Assembly: GCA_017960475.1 (NCBI GenBank)
Contig: JAGCZH010000020.1
Location: forward strand, 1 to 34,274
Source: Bacteroidales bacterium
GTDB lineage: Bacteria > Bacteroidota > Bacteroidia > Bacteroidales > P3
Direction of reading: 5' to 3'
DNA: 34,274 nt
Shown: one piece after another, positions 17,072-25,066 of the stretch
Position numbering within the stretch: position 1 is the stretch's first letter
How the letters are laid out: each line of letters begins with the position of its first letter
Position numbers and translations under genes: made by a program
The notes under the pieces: generated by a model
Database searches by the model: none
What the model saw: the letters and a program-made list of their open reading frames with translations, nothing else
What the model was told of the DNA's origin: nothing

Positions 17072-18046
17072 TTGAAAAAAAATCACACATACAGGTACAA
17101 TCCGCATACACTTTCATTCGAAAAGGTAAAGACTTCTTTTGTCGACAAGTTAAAGAAGATCTCTTTCAGTATTGCTTTTGGCATTGTGCTTGGTGTGGTT
17201 TTGTTGGTTATAGGCATCAATGTGTTCCAGTCTCCCAAAGAGAGACGCTTGCGTAGGGAGATGGCTGCTATGGAGCGTCAAGTGAAGAAGATGTCGGAGA
17301 CTATGAAGCGCAACGAGTCGGTACTCCGCGACCTGGAGAACAGAGACAACAGCATTTATCGAACCCTTTTAGAGGCTGAACCCATAGGCGACGATATTCG
17401 CATGTCGGGTCTTGCAGAACAGGATTTCAGCGACATAGAGGGTATGGAGATAGCCGATCTAGTGACCGCGACGTCTAAGCGTATCGACCAGATGACCAAA
17501 AGGCTCTATGTTCAGTCGCTTTCCTTCGACGAGGTATACAAGATGGCGTCGACCAAGAAGGATCGCATGGACCATGTGCCCGCAATCATGCCGCTGGCAA
17601 AAAACAGTTGCAGCGTCATTTCAGGTTTTGGCACTCGCTATCACCCCATATTGCACTATAGACGTATGCATACCGGTGTCGACCTGTCGGCCAAAACAGG
17701 GACTCCCATCTATGCTACTGGCGACGGTGTTGTGAAGGTGGCGGGGAGAAGCGACGATATGGGAGGCTATGGTATCGCCGTCCTTATCGACCATGGTTAT
17801 GGTTACCAGTCGCTCTACGCCCACATGAGCGAGGTCAAGGTGCGACAGGGGCAGAGTGTCAAGCGGGGAGAGCTGCTCGGACTTGTGGGTTCAACGGGTT
17901 TGGCTTCGGGACCTCACTGTCACTATGAAGTCTGGCTCAACGGTAATAAAGTCAATCCGGTTTATTATTTCTTTAACGACCTCACACCGAAAGAGTACGA
18001 GGAGGTGATCGAGGCTGCAAATCAGGAAAATCAATGTTTGTCGTAA
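17072..18046 (+). CDS. M23-family (LytM-type) envelope peptidase
   Basis: The 324-residue protein is a type II membrane protein: a short cytoplasmic tail, a membrane segment at about 32-52, a coiled-coil stretch at about 58-92, and a C-terminal M23 domain. Zinc ligands are H200 and D204 in RRMHTGVDLSAKTGTP and H284 in GPHCHYEVW, with H282 as the partner histidine. It should cut, or by complex formation regulate cutting of, peptidoglycan peptides. The start is TTG at 17072, giving MKKNHTYRYNPHTLSFEKV, which fits family beginnings. An in-frame TAA lies 12 bases upstream. The repeat array stands where a ribosome-binding site would be. The end overlaps ispH by 13 bases. Confidence 0.9.
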   Translation: MKKNHTYRYNPHTLSFEKVKTSFVDKLKKISFSIAFGIVLGVVLLVIGINVFQSPKERRLRREMAAMERQVKKMSETMKRNESVLRDLENRDNSIYRTLLEAEPIGDDIRMSGLAEQDFSDIEGMEIADLVTATSKRIDQMTKRLYVQSLSFDEVYKMASTKKDRMDHVPAIMPLAKNSCSVISGFGTRYHPILHYRRMHTGVDLSAKTGTPIYATGDGVVKVAGRSDDMGGYGIAVLIDHGYGYQSLYAHMSEVKVRQGQSVKRGELLGLVGSTGLASGPHCHYEVWLNGNKVNPVYYFFNDLTPKEYEEVIEAANQENQCLS

Positions 18047-18930
18047 TAGATGACAATGCAGGTTTCTGCTTTGGCGTGGTCAAAGCTATAGATGCCGCCG
18101 AGAGGCAACTCGAAGGTGGCAAAGGACTGTATTGTCTGGGCGACATAGTGCACAACAACGAGGAGGTGCGGCGTCTCAAGAAGATGGGACTGACAGTCAT
18201 TGAACATCAGGATCTCGGCCGGCTCCCCGGCGCCACAGTCCTCATCAGGGCTCACGGCGAACCCCCTTCCACCTATTCCATAGCCCGGCGGATGGGAATA
18301 AACCTTATCGACGCCACATGTCCCATAGTGCTCGCATTGCAAAAAAAAATCCGCAATGGGTACGAAACCATGCGCTCCCTCGGTGGTCAGGTCGTTATTT
18401 TTGGCAAACAAGGCCATGCCGAGGTGGTCGGCCTCACAGGTCAGACCGATGGCAGCGCCATAGTCGTCTCGTCGCCCAACGATATTGATGCCATAGATTT
18501 CACAAAGCCCATCAGGCTATATTCGCAGACAACCATGAGCCGCGAGGATTACAGCGCTTTGGTCGCCCGGATAGAGAGCCGTATCGCCGCCGCCCGCATC
18601 GCCGATCCCGATTTTGTGGCCTTCAACACCATCTGCAGCCGCGTCGCCAACCGCGCCGTGCAGCTCGAGCTCTTCGCCCGCGGTGTCCACCTCCTTCTCT
18701 TTGTCAGCGGTCAGAACTCCTCCAACGGACGTTACCTCTTCGAGTACTGCCGCAAAGTCCAGCCAAACACACATATGATTTCATCGCCCGACCAGGTTAA
18801 GGCCGATTGGCTGGCTGGCGTCGAACGTATAGGTATCACAGGCGCCACATCAACGCCCCGCTGGCTTATGGAGGAGGTCAAAAGTAAAATATCCAGCCTC
18901 GAAAGTTTTCGTCAAAAAGTTAAAGTTTAA
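18034..18930 (+). CDS. ispH: 4-hydroxy-3-methylbut-2-enyl diphosphate reductase
   Basis: This is the last enzyme of the MEP isoprenoid pathway; it makes IPP and DMAPP with an iron-sulfur cluster. Cluster cysteines are C12 (GFCFGV), C96 (DATCPIV) and C201 (NTICSRVANR). Substrate-binding H40, H74 (RAHGEPP), H128-x-E130 (GHAEV) and the SQTTMS loop are present. The 298-residue length is close to normal. The ATG start lies inside the end of the M23 gene, which implies translational coupling. The last residues, KVKV, are encoded by AAAGTTAAAGTT at the beginning of the downstream repeat, so the C-terminus has probably been extended or shaped by that repeat. Confidence 0.95.
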   Translation: MFVVIDDNAGFCFGVVKAIDAAERQLEGGKGLYCLGDIVHNNEEVRRLKKMGLTVIEHQDLGRLPGATVLIRAHGEPPSTYSIARRMGINLIDATCPIVLALQKKIRNGYETMRSLGGQVVIFGKQGHAEVVGLTGQTDGSAIVVSSPNDIDAIDFTKPIRLYSQTTMSREDYSALVARIESRIAAARIADPDFVAFNTICSRVANRAVQLELFARGVHLLLFVSGQNSSNGRYLFEYCRKVQPNTHMISSPDQVKADWLAGVERIGITGATSTPRWLMEEVKSKISSLESFRQKVKV

Positions 18931-18962
18931 AAAAGTTAAAGTTAACGTTAACGTTAACGTTG
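18914..18962. repeat. GTTAAC hexamer array overlapping ispH end and recF initiation region
   Basis: AAAGTTAAAGTT units at the ispH stop pass into three perfect GTTAAC hexamers and a partial fourth (18941-18961). They end 4 bases before the recF ATG, so the array occupies the whole translation-initiation region of recF. Confidence 0.8.
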
Positions 18963-18965
18963 AAT

Positions 18966-20084
18966 ATGCATCTCGAACGTTTACAACTCTCCAATTTCAA
19001 AAACTACCAGGCTCTCGACGTCTCTTTCTCGCACAATGTCAACTGCCTGGTGGGAAACAATGGCGTGGGTAAGACCAATCTTCTCGACGCCATGTATTAT
19101 CTTTCCTTCTGCAAGAGCTATTTCAATCCCATCGACAGTCAAAATATACGCTCTGGAGCCGATTTCTTCGCCATCCACGGCATGTACAACATTGAAGAGT
19201 CTGCCACCGACACCGTCGCTGTTTCTTGTACTTTCCAGCGAGGCCAGTCCAAGAAGATGAAATACAACCAAAAGCATTACACCTCATTTGCCGAGCATAT
19301 AGGCAAGCTGCCACTTGTCATTGTGACACCAAGCGACCAGGAGCTGATAATGGGCGGCAGCGAGGTGAGGAGAAAGTTTGTCGACGGCATAATCTCCCAG
19401 ACCGACCACCTCTATCTTCAGTCGCTGATGGCTTACCAGAAAGCCCTGTTGCAACGCAACCGCCTGTTGAGGCAGTTCTATGAAAACCGCTATTTCGACC
19501 TCGACACCATCTCCCTCTGGGATCAGCAGCTCCTGCGTTACGGACAACCGATAGTGGAGACCCGCCGCCGATTCCTCGATGAGTTCAGACCCCTCTTTGA
19601 GCGATACTACTGTCTTATCCATCCCCACGCGCGCGGCGACGAGCAGCCCTCCATAGAATACGACTCGCAACTCCTCGAGTCCCCCATGTCCCGTCTCCTC
19701 CTCGAGGCGCACAGTCGCGACGCCCACATGCAGTATACCACCGTAGGGCCACACAAAGACGATTTCCTCCTCTCCCTCGGCCAGTTCGCAGTGAAACGTT
19801 TCGGCTCCCAAGGCCAGCAGAAAACATTCCTTCTCGCCCTCAAGTTGGCCCAGTTTGAGTATATCGACACACATGTCGGTACCAAACCGATACTTCTTCT
19901 CGACGATGTTTTCGACAAACTCGACCTCCCCCGAGTCAGTCAGCTCCTTCTCCTTGTGGGCAGCGAACGCTTCGGGCAGGTCTTCATCACCGACACACAA
20001 CCCGGACGCCTACAGTCCCTCTTCCGTCAGGTGCCCACCATGCCTCACCGAATATTCACCGTCACCGATGGGCATATTAGTTAA
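18966..20084 (+). CDS. recF: DNA replication and repair protein RecF
   Basis: The 372-residue SMC-like ATPase helps load RecA at gaps with RecO and RecR. It begins MHLERLQLSNFKNY, as RecF proteins do. Walker A is GNNGVGKTNLL (residues 30-40), the signature motif is SQGQQKTFLLALKLAQ, and Walker B is PILLLDDVFDKLD. A TTG two codons upstream is possible but the ATG at 18966 fits the family better. The gene follows ispH after 35 bases of repeat and is followed by a DUF721 gene, a pairing common in Bacteroidota. Confidence 0.95.
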   Translation: MHLERLQLSNFKNYQALDVSFSHNVNCLVGNNGVGKTNLLDAMYYLSFCKSYFNPIDSQNIRSGADFFAIHGMYNIEESATDTVAVSCTFQRGQSKKMKYNQKHYTSFAEHIGKLPLVIVTPSDQELIMGGSEVRRKFVDGIISQTDHLYLQSLMAYQKALLQRNRLLRQFYENRYFDLDTISLWDQQLLRYGQPIVETRRRFLDEFRPLFERYYCLIHPHARGDEQPSIEYDSQLLESPMSRLLLEAHSRDAHMQYTTVGPHKDDFLLSLGQFAVKRFGSQGQQKTFLLALKLAQFEYIDTHVGTKPILLLDDVFDKLDLPRVSQLLLLVGSERFGQVFITDTQPGRLQSLFRQVPTMPHRIFTVTDGHIS

Positions 20085-20087
20085 ACC

Positions 20088-20118
20088 ATCTTACATCTTA
20101 CATCTTACATATTACATC
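20088..20118. repeat. 7-base tandem repeat between recF and the DUF721 gene
   Basis: ATCTTAC occurs three times in tandem, followed by ATATTAC and a partial unit. It fills the 42-base gap and stands just before the next start codon. Confidence 0.75.
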
Positions 20119-20126
20119 TTTCCTTC

Positions 20127-20417
20127 ATGGCGCACGAATTTCTTCTCAAAGACCTTCTTCCCCTGGCTTTCCGTGCCTACAATTTCGACCATAGCGTCGA
20201 CCAGCAGCGAGTCCTCCAAGCCTATCGCCTCGTGGTGGGAGAGTTCATCGTCTCCCTTACACGTACCGTCCTCTACAACACAGAAAAACACACCCTCTAT
20301 GTAGTTCTCTCCTCACCGGCGCTCAAAAACCTCCTCACCTACAAAACCAACGACCTCCGCAGCGCCATAAACAACAAGTTGGGCGACGAAGTCGTAAAGA
20401 GGATTGTTTTCGGATAA
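20127..20417 (+). CDS. DUF721 (DciA-like) protein
   Basis: The 96-residue protein has the compact DUF721 fold pattern: a helical start (LLKDLLPLAFRAYNFDHSVDQQRV), then VVGEFIVSLTRTVLYNTEKHTLYVVLSSPALKNLL, which matches the KH-like strand-helix core, and a charged end. DUF721 includes DciA, a helicase-loading factor in many bacteria, and the neighbouring recF supports a replication role. The short length is usual for the Bacteroidota version. It ends 11 bases before the convergent comEC stop. Confidence 0.8.
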   Translation: MAHEFLLKDLLPLAFRAYNFDHSVDQQRVLQAYRLVVGEFIVSLTRTVLYNTEKHTLYVVLSSPALKNLLTYKTNDLRSAINNKLGDEVVKRIVFG

Positions 20418-20428
20418 CCCTCTATCGA

Positions 20429-22372
20429 CTATTCCCCCCTTTTTATGTACACCATATTCATACTGTCGCATTCGGCGCTCCATGCCGCCTGTCGGCGTCT
20501 CGAATTCTGTGAGACAATAACCAGAGTGTCGAAATCGAAGCGCTGGGCTAGTTCTGAGACGGTGATGTAGGGACTTTCCCTTAGTAACAGATAATTGACG
20601 GAAGGTTTGATTATAGACGGGTGTCGGTAGTTGCCTCGGTCGACAACAAAAAACGATATGCTGTCGAAACCTATGAAGTTGTCTTTGACATAGATGGCGT
20701 CGTTGTGGAAGATTGTGTCAAGAGGGAGAATGTGGCGATGCGAGGTTTTGTGGAAGACAAGATTGCCAGATGTTTGGAAATCGATTTTGTCAGGATGGCG
20801 AGCTGTTATGGAGTCGCAGACAAGGTAGCTGTCGTGACCATGGAAGAACTCTATTGCTGTGCGGTTGCCAACATTGTAGATGTCAAAGACTCGTTGAGAG
20901 GCGCAGCGAGCCTCGACAATACGTGTGTGTAATACAAGTAAGGAAGCCAGCAGAAGCGCGGATGCAAGACATATTGTTTTTTTTCGCAGAAGAAACCATC
21001 CCATAGCGACGACAATGGCGACAGCGAGGACAAACATAAATCCGTCGAAATAGAGGTTGGAAAGCATGGCGTTAGGCCAGGAAGAAACTGTAGAGGTAAC
21101 CCATTGTGTCGCCGACAGCTCAGCGCCTACCAACTTGGACAGGACGGAGAACGCCCAAGGCAGCCACGAAAAAGCCAGCATGACGATGACGCTGCCAAGC
21201 AAAATGCCGGCAAAAGGAATTATGACCATGTTGGCGACCAGAAAATAGATGGGGAACTGATGGAAATAGAGGAGCGTGAAAGGAAGGGTGCACATCTGAG
21301 CCACAAAGCTCACACAAAGCATGGTGCGAGCCTTGGCCACAAGCCATACCGCCATTTTGCCTGCTTTGTTTTCGGGACTGGGTAAAGGCAAAAAACGCTC
21401 CAAAGGGCGCACAAAAAGGACAATGCCTGTCACAGCGCTGTATGAGAGTTGGAAACCCACATCGAAGAGAAGCATTGGGTTTGACACCAGAAGAATGACA
21501 GCGGAGGCAGCAATGGAATTGATGGTAGATGGCCGTTCAAGGAACATCTGCCCCACAACGATGAGACTGAACATTAATCCAGCGCGCATTGTGCCAGGCG
21601 CCATACCGGTGAGCATGACGAAAAACCAGAGCACAAGCAGCTGAAGACATCCACGAAGTATGCGTTGCCATCTGCGGCGACCAAGAAAGAAGAGGCAATA
21701 GCCAACAATCATAGCCACAATGCCCACATGGAGACCGCTGACACAAAGAAGATGTGTTATGCCAGCTCGCTGGAAATCGCTTCTCGTCTCTGGCGACAAG
21801 TCGTCATCCCAGCCCAGGATGAGGGCTTCGGCGATGCCTTGTTGTGAAGAGGAGAGGTCGCTATAGTGAATGGCGTTTATCAGTCTGGTGCGCAGCTTGT
21901 GTATCGCCGAACGGAATCCATGGCTCCCGTTGCCGACAACCATAATACTCTTGTTAGAGATGTACGCCGTATGGGTAATGCCTTTGCGTGCCAGATGACG
22001 GCGATAGTCGAACTGGTGAGGGTTTGTTGCCGGCGACGGTCTGCAGGGGCTGGCAAGTAAGAGCAAAGTGTCGCCGTAGGCCACAGAGACATCCGGCGAT
22101 ATATAGAGCAGAATCTTGCCACGACAATGGATTGTGGCGCCGTTGCTGTCAAGCACTTGGAGAACCTCGGAAACAGCATGGTTTGAGTTGCGCCCTTTGG
22201 TAGGCGATTCCGAGACTTTCACCAGCAGCCAGTTGCTATCGTTCAAAGAATGGGAGTAGTGCTGAGCCGACCTCATGGGGTCGCTCCACATCGAGAAGAG
22301 TCCGAAGAGCCCTTCACAAATCAGGATGACAACGACCAACAGCAGCGACGCTGGCAGGAGAGGGTGTTTCAT
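20429..22372 (-). CDS. comEC: ComEC/Rec2 family DNA-uptake channel without recognisable metallo-beta-lactamase domain
   Basis: The 647-residue multi-span membrane protein forms the inner-membrane channel for single-stranded DNA in natural transformation. It has an N-terminal DUF4131 region, the Competence domain with the signature GITHLLCVSGLHVGI, and a block of membrane helices up to about residue 490. The soluble C-terminal 150 residues (VFDIYNVGNRTAIEFFHG onward) lack the HxHxDH zinc motif of the beta-lactamase domain present in many ComEC proteins. Shortened forms of this kind occur in Bacteroidota. It is the last gene of a minus-strand series and begins 16 bases after the DHHW gene. Confidence 0.9.
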   Translation of the reverse strand: MKHPLLPASLLLVVVILICEGLFGLFSMWSDPMRSAQHYSHSLNDSNWLLVKVSESPTKGRNSNHAVSEVLQVLDSNGATIHCRGKILLYISPDVSVAYGDTLLLLASPCRPSPATNPHQFDYRRHLARKGITHTAYISNKSIMVVGNGSHGFRSAIHKLRTRLINAIHYSDLSSSQQGIAEALILGWDDDLSPETRSDFQRAGITHLLCVSGLHVGIVAMIVGYCLFFLGRRRWQRILRGCLQLLVLWFFVMLTGMAPGTMRAGLMFSLIVVGQMFLERPSTINSIAASAVILLVSNPMLLFDVGFQLSYSAVTGIVLFVRPLERFLPLPSPENKAGKMAVWLVAKARTMLCVSFVAQMCTLPFTLLYFHQFPIYFLVANMVIIPFAGILLGSVIVMLAFSWLPWAFSVLSKLVGAELSATQWVTSTVSSWPNAMLSNLYFDGFMFVLAVAIVVAMGWFLLRKKTICLASALLLASLLVLHTRIVEARCASQRVFDIYNVGNRTAIEFFHGHDSYLVCDSITARHPDKIDFQTSGNLVFHKTSHRHILPLDTIFHNDAIYVKDNFIGFDSISFFVVDRGNYRHPSIIKPSVNYLLLRESPYITVSELAQRFDFDTLVIVSQNSRRRQAAWSAECDSMNMVYIKRGE

Positions 22373-22388
22373 TAGAAAGAAAAGAGAC

Positions 22389-23840
22389 CTACTTTACCGT
22401 GTCGGCAGGAGCGGGTTTTGTTGCTGGTTTTGCAGAGGTTTTTGAAACGGTGTCGACAGGAGCCGCCACTTTGACGGCGGAAGAGTCGTTCTTGGCATGA
22501 GGACGTTTGGGAATGCCGCCGTTCTGGGTGAGGAAGCGCTCATAGTTGCGTCCCACATTGCCACTGTAGGCCTTAAATACGTTGTTGGCAAAGAGTATGT
22601 CGGTGATTTTGTTTTCTTCGACAAATTTGACCATGTTTTTAGTGAAGTAGCGGCAATCGACGACATTGACCTCCTCGAACGACCCGAAGAGCCAACCAGG
22701 GATGGCGTTGCCGAAACTGTCCTTCAAGATAAGCAGACGGCGGCCGTTTTTGGTTGATGTTTTCACATTGGTGATTTTTGTGTCGGAACCCATAAAGGTG
22801 CAGTAGGCCTGGCCGCTGCCGTCTTTGAAATGATGGAAGAAAGCGCCTTGATGAGGTCTGCCTTCAGATGTGACACGGTATTCTTTGTCTATTGTATAAG
22901 TTATATATGTGGTAGTGTAGGTGACGTTTTTTGGAGTCCAGTAGTAGAAATCCTCTGGAGCTTTTTTAACTGATATGTCGCCAGAGTAGCCGTACATGCT
23001 GCCAACGTAACCATGAATGATATGTTGGTCGTATGTGGAGATATCCATAAATGGGACACCGGCGACACGGGCGAATTCCTTGGCGGCATAATAAGCTCCG
23101 AGTGGTGCCCAATGGTGGTCGGTGCGAAGGTAGATATCCTCGGAGGAATGTTCGGCAAGGGTGTTGAAGATGTTGACGGCTTTGACGCCAGGGTCAAGCA
23201 TAGACTCCACACTACGGAAAGTGGCGATTTGGGGATGGGTGCGTTTCTTCACCTTTTCGGGGCAGTAGAACTCTATGGCCGTAGGGATGACCATGCTGTA
23301 GATGTTGACATTAGGGAATGTTTTATGATAAGTGTTTGCCGCCTTGGCGTATGCGTTGCCGCCGCCAACGCCACCATAGACCATCATGGCGCGTACCTTC
23401 TCGCCGCTGCCAACAATAATGATGCCGGCGTTGGCGATGTGTGTCTCCTCGTCGATAGCAATGGATGTGTCGCCTGGCGCCGCCGGGTCGCCGTCGCCAT
23501 CGTTGTCAGCGACAGGCATGGGTTCAATCTCGCCACCCGATTCAGATCCAGTGTGGAAAGTCACATGATCGTCATTGTCGGTTACAATGCCTTGTTGCTT
23601 TTCGAGCAGCATGCTTACCGTCATCAGTTTGTCGCGGAAAGGCTCGCTGTCGCTGTACCAGATGGAGACATCGTTGGTGAAAGAGCCACTTAGCAGATTG
23701 TTCCACGAGAAAGGAGGAAAGGTGTTGAGTTCACGTTTCTCGAGCTCCGAAACCTTGCTGCGGGGAAAGAAGTTGAATACCACTGCTATGGAGATAAAAA
23801 GCAGTGATGTGATGACGATATATATTGCGTTTTGTTTCAT
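22389..23840 (-). CDS. DHHW/AlgX-J-like SGNH protein, copy 1 (long form)
   Basis: The 483-residue protein has one membrane segment or uncleaved signal (about 6-25) and an extracytoplasmic domain. The D-x-H-W motif RTDHHWAPLGAYYAA (D241, H243) and the serine block LILKDSFGNA (S375) match the Asp-His-Ser triad layout of AlgX and AlgJ, which O-acetylate exported polysaccharide. Compared with the neighbouring paralogue it has an Asp/Gly-rich acidic insert (about 110-125) and a Lys/Ala/Pro/Thr-rich tail of some 40 residues. It sits 3 bases after copy 2 and 16 bases before comEC. A polysaccharide acetyltransferase or esterase role is inferred from the motif and the nearby MBOAT gene. Confidence 0.85.
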   Translation of the reverse strand: MKQNAIYIVITSLLFISIAVVFNFFPRSKVSELEKRELNTFPPFSWNNLLSGSFTNDVSIWYSDSEPFRDKLMTVSMLLEKQQGIVTDNDDHVTFHTGSESGGEIEPMPVADNDGDGDPAAPGDTSIAIDEETHIANAGIIIVGSGEKVRAMMVYGGVGGGNAYAKAANTYHKTFPNVNIYSMVIPTAIEFYCPEKVKKRTHPQIATFRSVESMLDPGVKAVNIFNTLAEHSSEDIYLRTDHHWAPLGAYYAAKEFARVAGVPFMDISTYDQHIIHGYVGSMYGYSGDISVKKAPEDFYYWTPKNVTYTTTYITYTIDKEYRVTSEGRPHQGAFFHHFKDGSGQAYCTFMGSDTKITNVKTSTKNGRRLLILKDSFGNAIPGWLFGSFEEVNVVDCRYFTKNMVKFVEENKITDILFANNVFKAYSGNVGRNYERFLTQNGGIPKRPHAKNDSSAVKVAAPVDTVSKTSAKPATKPAPADTVK

Positions 23841-23843
23841 AAA

Positions 23844-24938
23844 CTACATATCTTTTTGGACAAGGTATTGAAGATACATGTTTGTGGTGTTCTCGTTTTG
23901 GGCATGCGTCAAGTTGTTGGCAAACAGAATGTCGGTTATGCCGTTGTCATTTATATACTTGACAATATTAAGAGTGAAGTAGCGGCAATCGATGACGTGG
24001 ATTTCCTCGAATGAAGAGAGGAGGTAAGCTGTGAGGGCGTTGCCGAAGCTGTCTTTCAGGATGACTAGACGACGGCCGTTGCCAACGTTGGTGCGGACTT
24101 TGATAAGTTTGCTGTCACCGCCGCCGAAGACACAATAGCTGGCACCTGTTTTTTCAGGATTTACGAAACTCTTAAGGAAGAATTCCCCCTCATGCTCCGG
24201 GGCTTTGCTGATGACACGTTTTCGTTTTTTGTCGAGTTTGTAGTTGGTATAAAAAGTGGTATACTCGGCATTGCGAGGCATATAGTATACAAAATCCTCG
24301 GGAGATTTTATCACCATCGAGTCGCGCGAGTACATGAACATTGTGCCCACATAGCCAGGCATGGAAAGAGTGTCGTATTGGTCGAGGGTGGTGAAAGGCA
24401 CGCCAGCGACATGGGCGAAATGTTTGGCAGCATAGTAGGCGCCAAGGGGAGCCCAGTGGTGGTCGGTGCGGGAATAGATGGCCTCGGAGGTGTGGTGGGA
24501 GAGGGTGGTGAAGATATTCACCGGCTGGATGGAGTCGTGGAGAGCGGAGAACATCCTGTTGATGGCTTTTCGCTCGTCGCCGCTCCATTCAAGGGCAGTG
24601 TCGGGGAGGTAGAAAGCCGACGAGGTGGGTATGGGCATGCAAAAGATATGGATGTCGGTGCTGAAAGTGTCGCGGTAGGTGTTGACGGTGTTGGCGTAAC
24701 GCAGCAAGCTGGTTTTGTTGTAGGCGAAGGGGCTGCAGGCGCGAACCGAGCCGCTGTCGCCAATTATGATGATACCTTTGCGGGCACGATGCGCACTGTC
24801 GTTAGGACATACAGTATTGACATAGGGCTCTGTGATGACACGTTCGCTGTCGTTGTTGCGTAATGGCTGGGCATACAGCGAAAGTGACATCAGGAAAAGC
24901 AGAGAGGTCAATATGTATTTGAAAGGATAGCCCGACAT
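23844..24938 (-). CDS. DHHW/AlgX-J-like SGNH protein, copy 2 (short form)
   Basis: The 364-residue paralogue of the next gene has a signal peptide (to about residue 24, LSLYAQ). It shares RTDHHWAPLGAYYAAK (D159, H161), MPGYVGTMFMYS and VILKDSFGNA (S297). The Asp-His-Ser layout is that of AlgX/AlgJ-type O-acetyltransferases of the periplasm. It lacks the acidic insert and basic tail of copy 1. It follows the MBOAT gene after 128 bases that include a 9-base repeat array, and precedes copy 1 by 3 bases. The pair looks like a tandem duplication followed by divergence. Confidence 0.85.
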   Translation of the reverse strand: MSGYPFKYILTSLLFLMSLSLYAQPLRNNDSERVITEPYVNTVCPNDSAHRARKGIIIIGDSGSVRACSPFAYNKTSLLRYANTVNTYRDTFSTDIHIFCMPIPTSSAFYLPDTALEWSGDERKAINRMFSALHDSIQPVNIFTTLSHHTSEAIYSRTDHHWAPLGAYYAAKHFAHVAGVPFTTLDQYDTLSMPGYVGTMFMYSRDSMVIKSPEDFVYYMPRNAEYTTFYTNYKLDKKRKRVISKAPEHEGEFFLKSFVNPEKTGASYCVFGGGDSKLIKVRTNVGNGRRLVILKDSFGNALTAYLLSSFEEIHVIDCRYFTLNIVKYINDNGITDILFANNLTHAQNENTTNMYLQYLVQKDM

Positions 24939-24940
24939 GA

Positions 24941-24987
24941 AAGGTGAGGGTTGAAAAGGATTAAAGGGTTATAAAGGTTTAAAGGGG
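24941..24987. repeat. 9-base-period repeat array between MBOAT and DHHW genes
   Basis: TTGAAAAGG, ATTAAAGGG, TTATAAAGG and TTTAAAGGG follow in register (24951-24986) after a looser AAAGGTGAGGG. It is the same unit as the arrays around 8.2 and 8.4 kb. A small inverted repeat GCTCCA/TGGAGC lies next to it at 24993-25005. Confidence 0.7.
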
Positions 24988-25066
24988 TACAAGCTCCAGT
25001 GGAGCGCGTAAAGCTGATTTGTGCGTGGCGAAAATAAAGGGTTTAAATGTTTATAATTTTATGTGA

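Noticed and set aside
16795..17256. Plus-strand open frame between the unknown gene and the M23 gene
   Set aside because: It runs out of frame through two supported genes and through the GTTAAC repeat.
18914..18962. Possible CRISPR array or replication-origin iterons in the GTTAAC repeats
   Set aside because: The units are contiguous 6-mers without unique spacers, no cas or replication-initiator gene is adjacent, and the same units recur at other gene borders.
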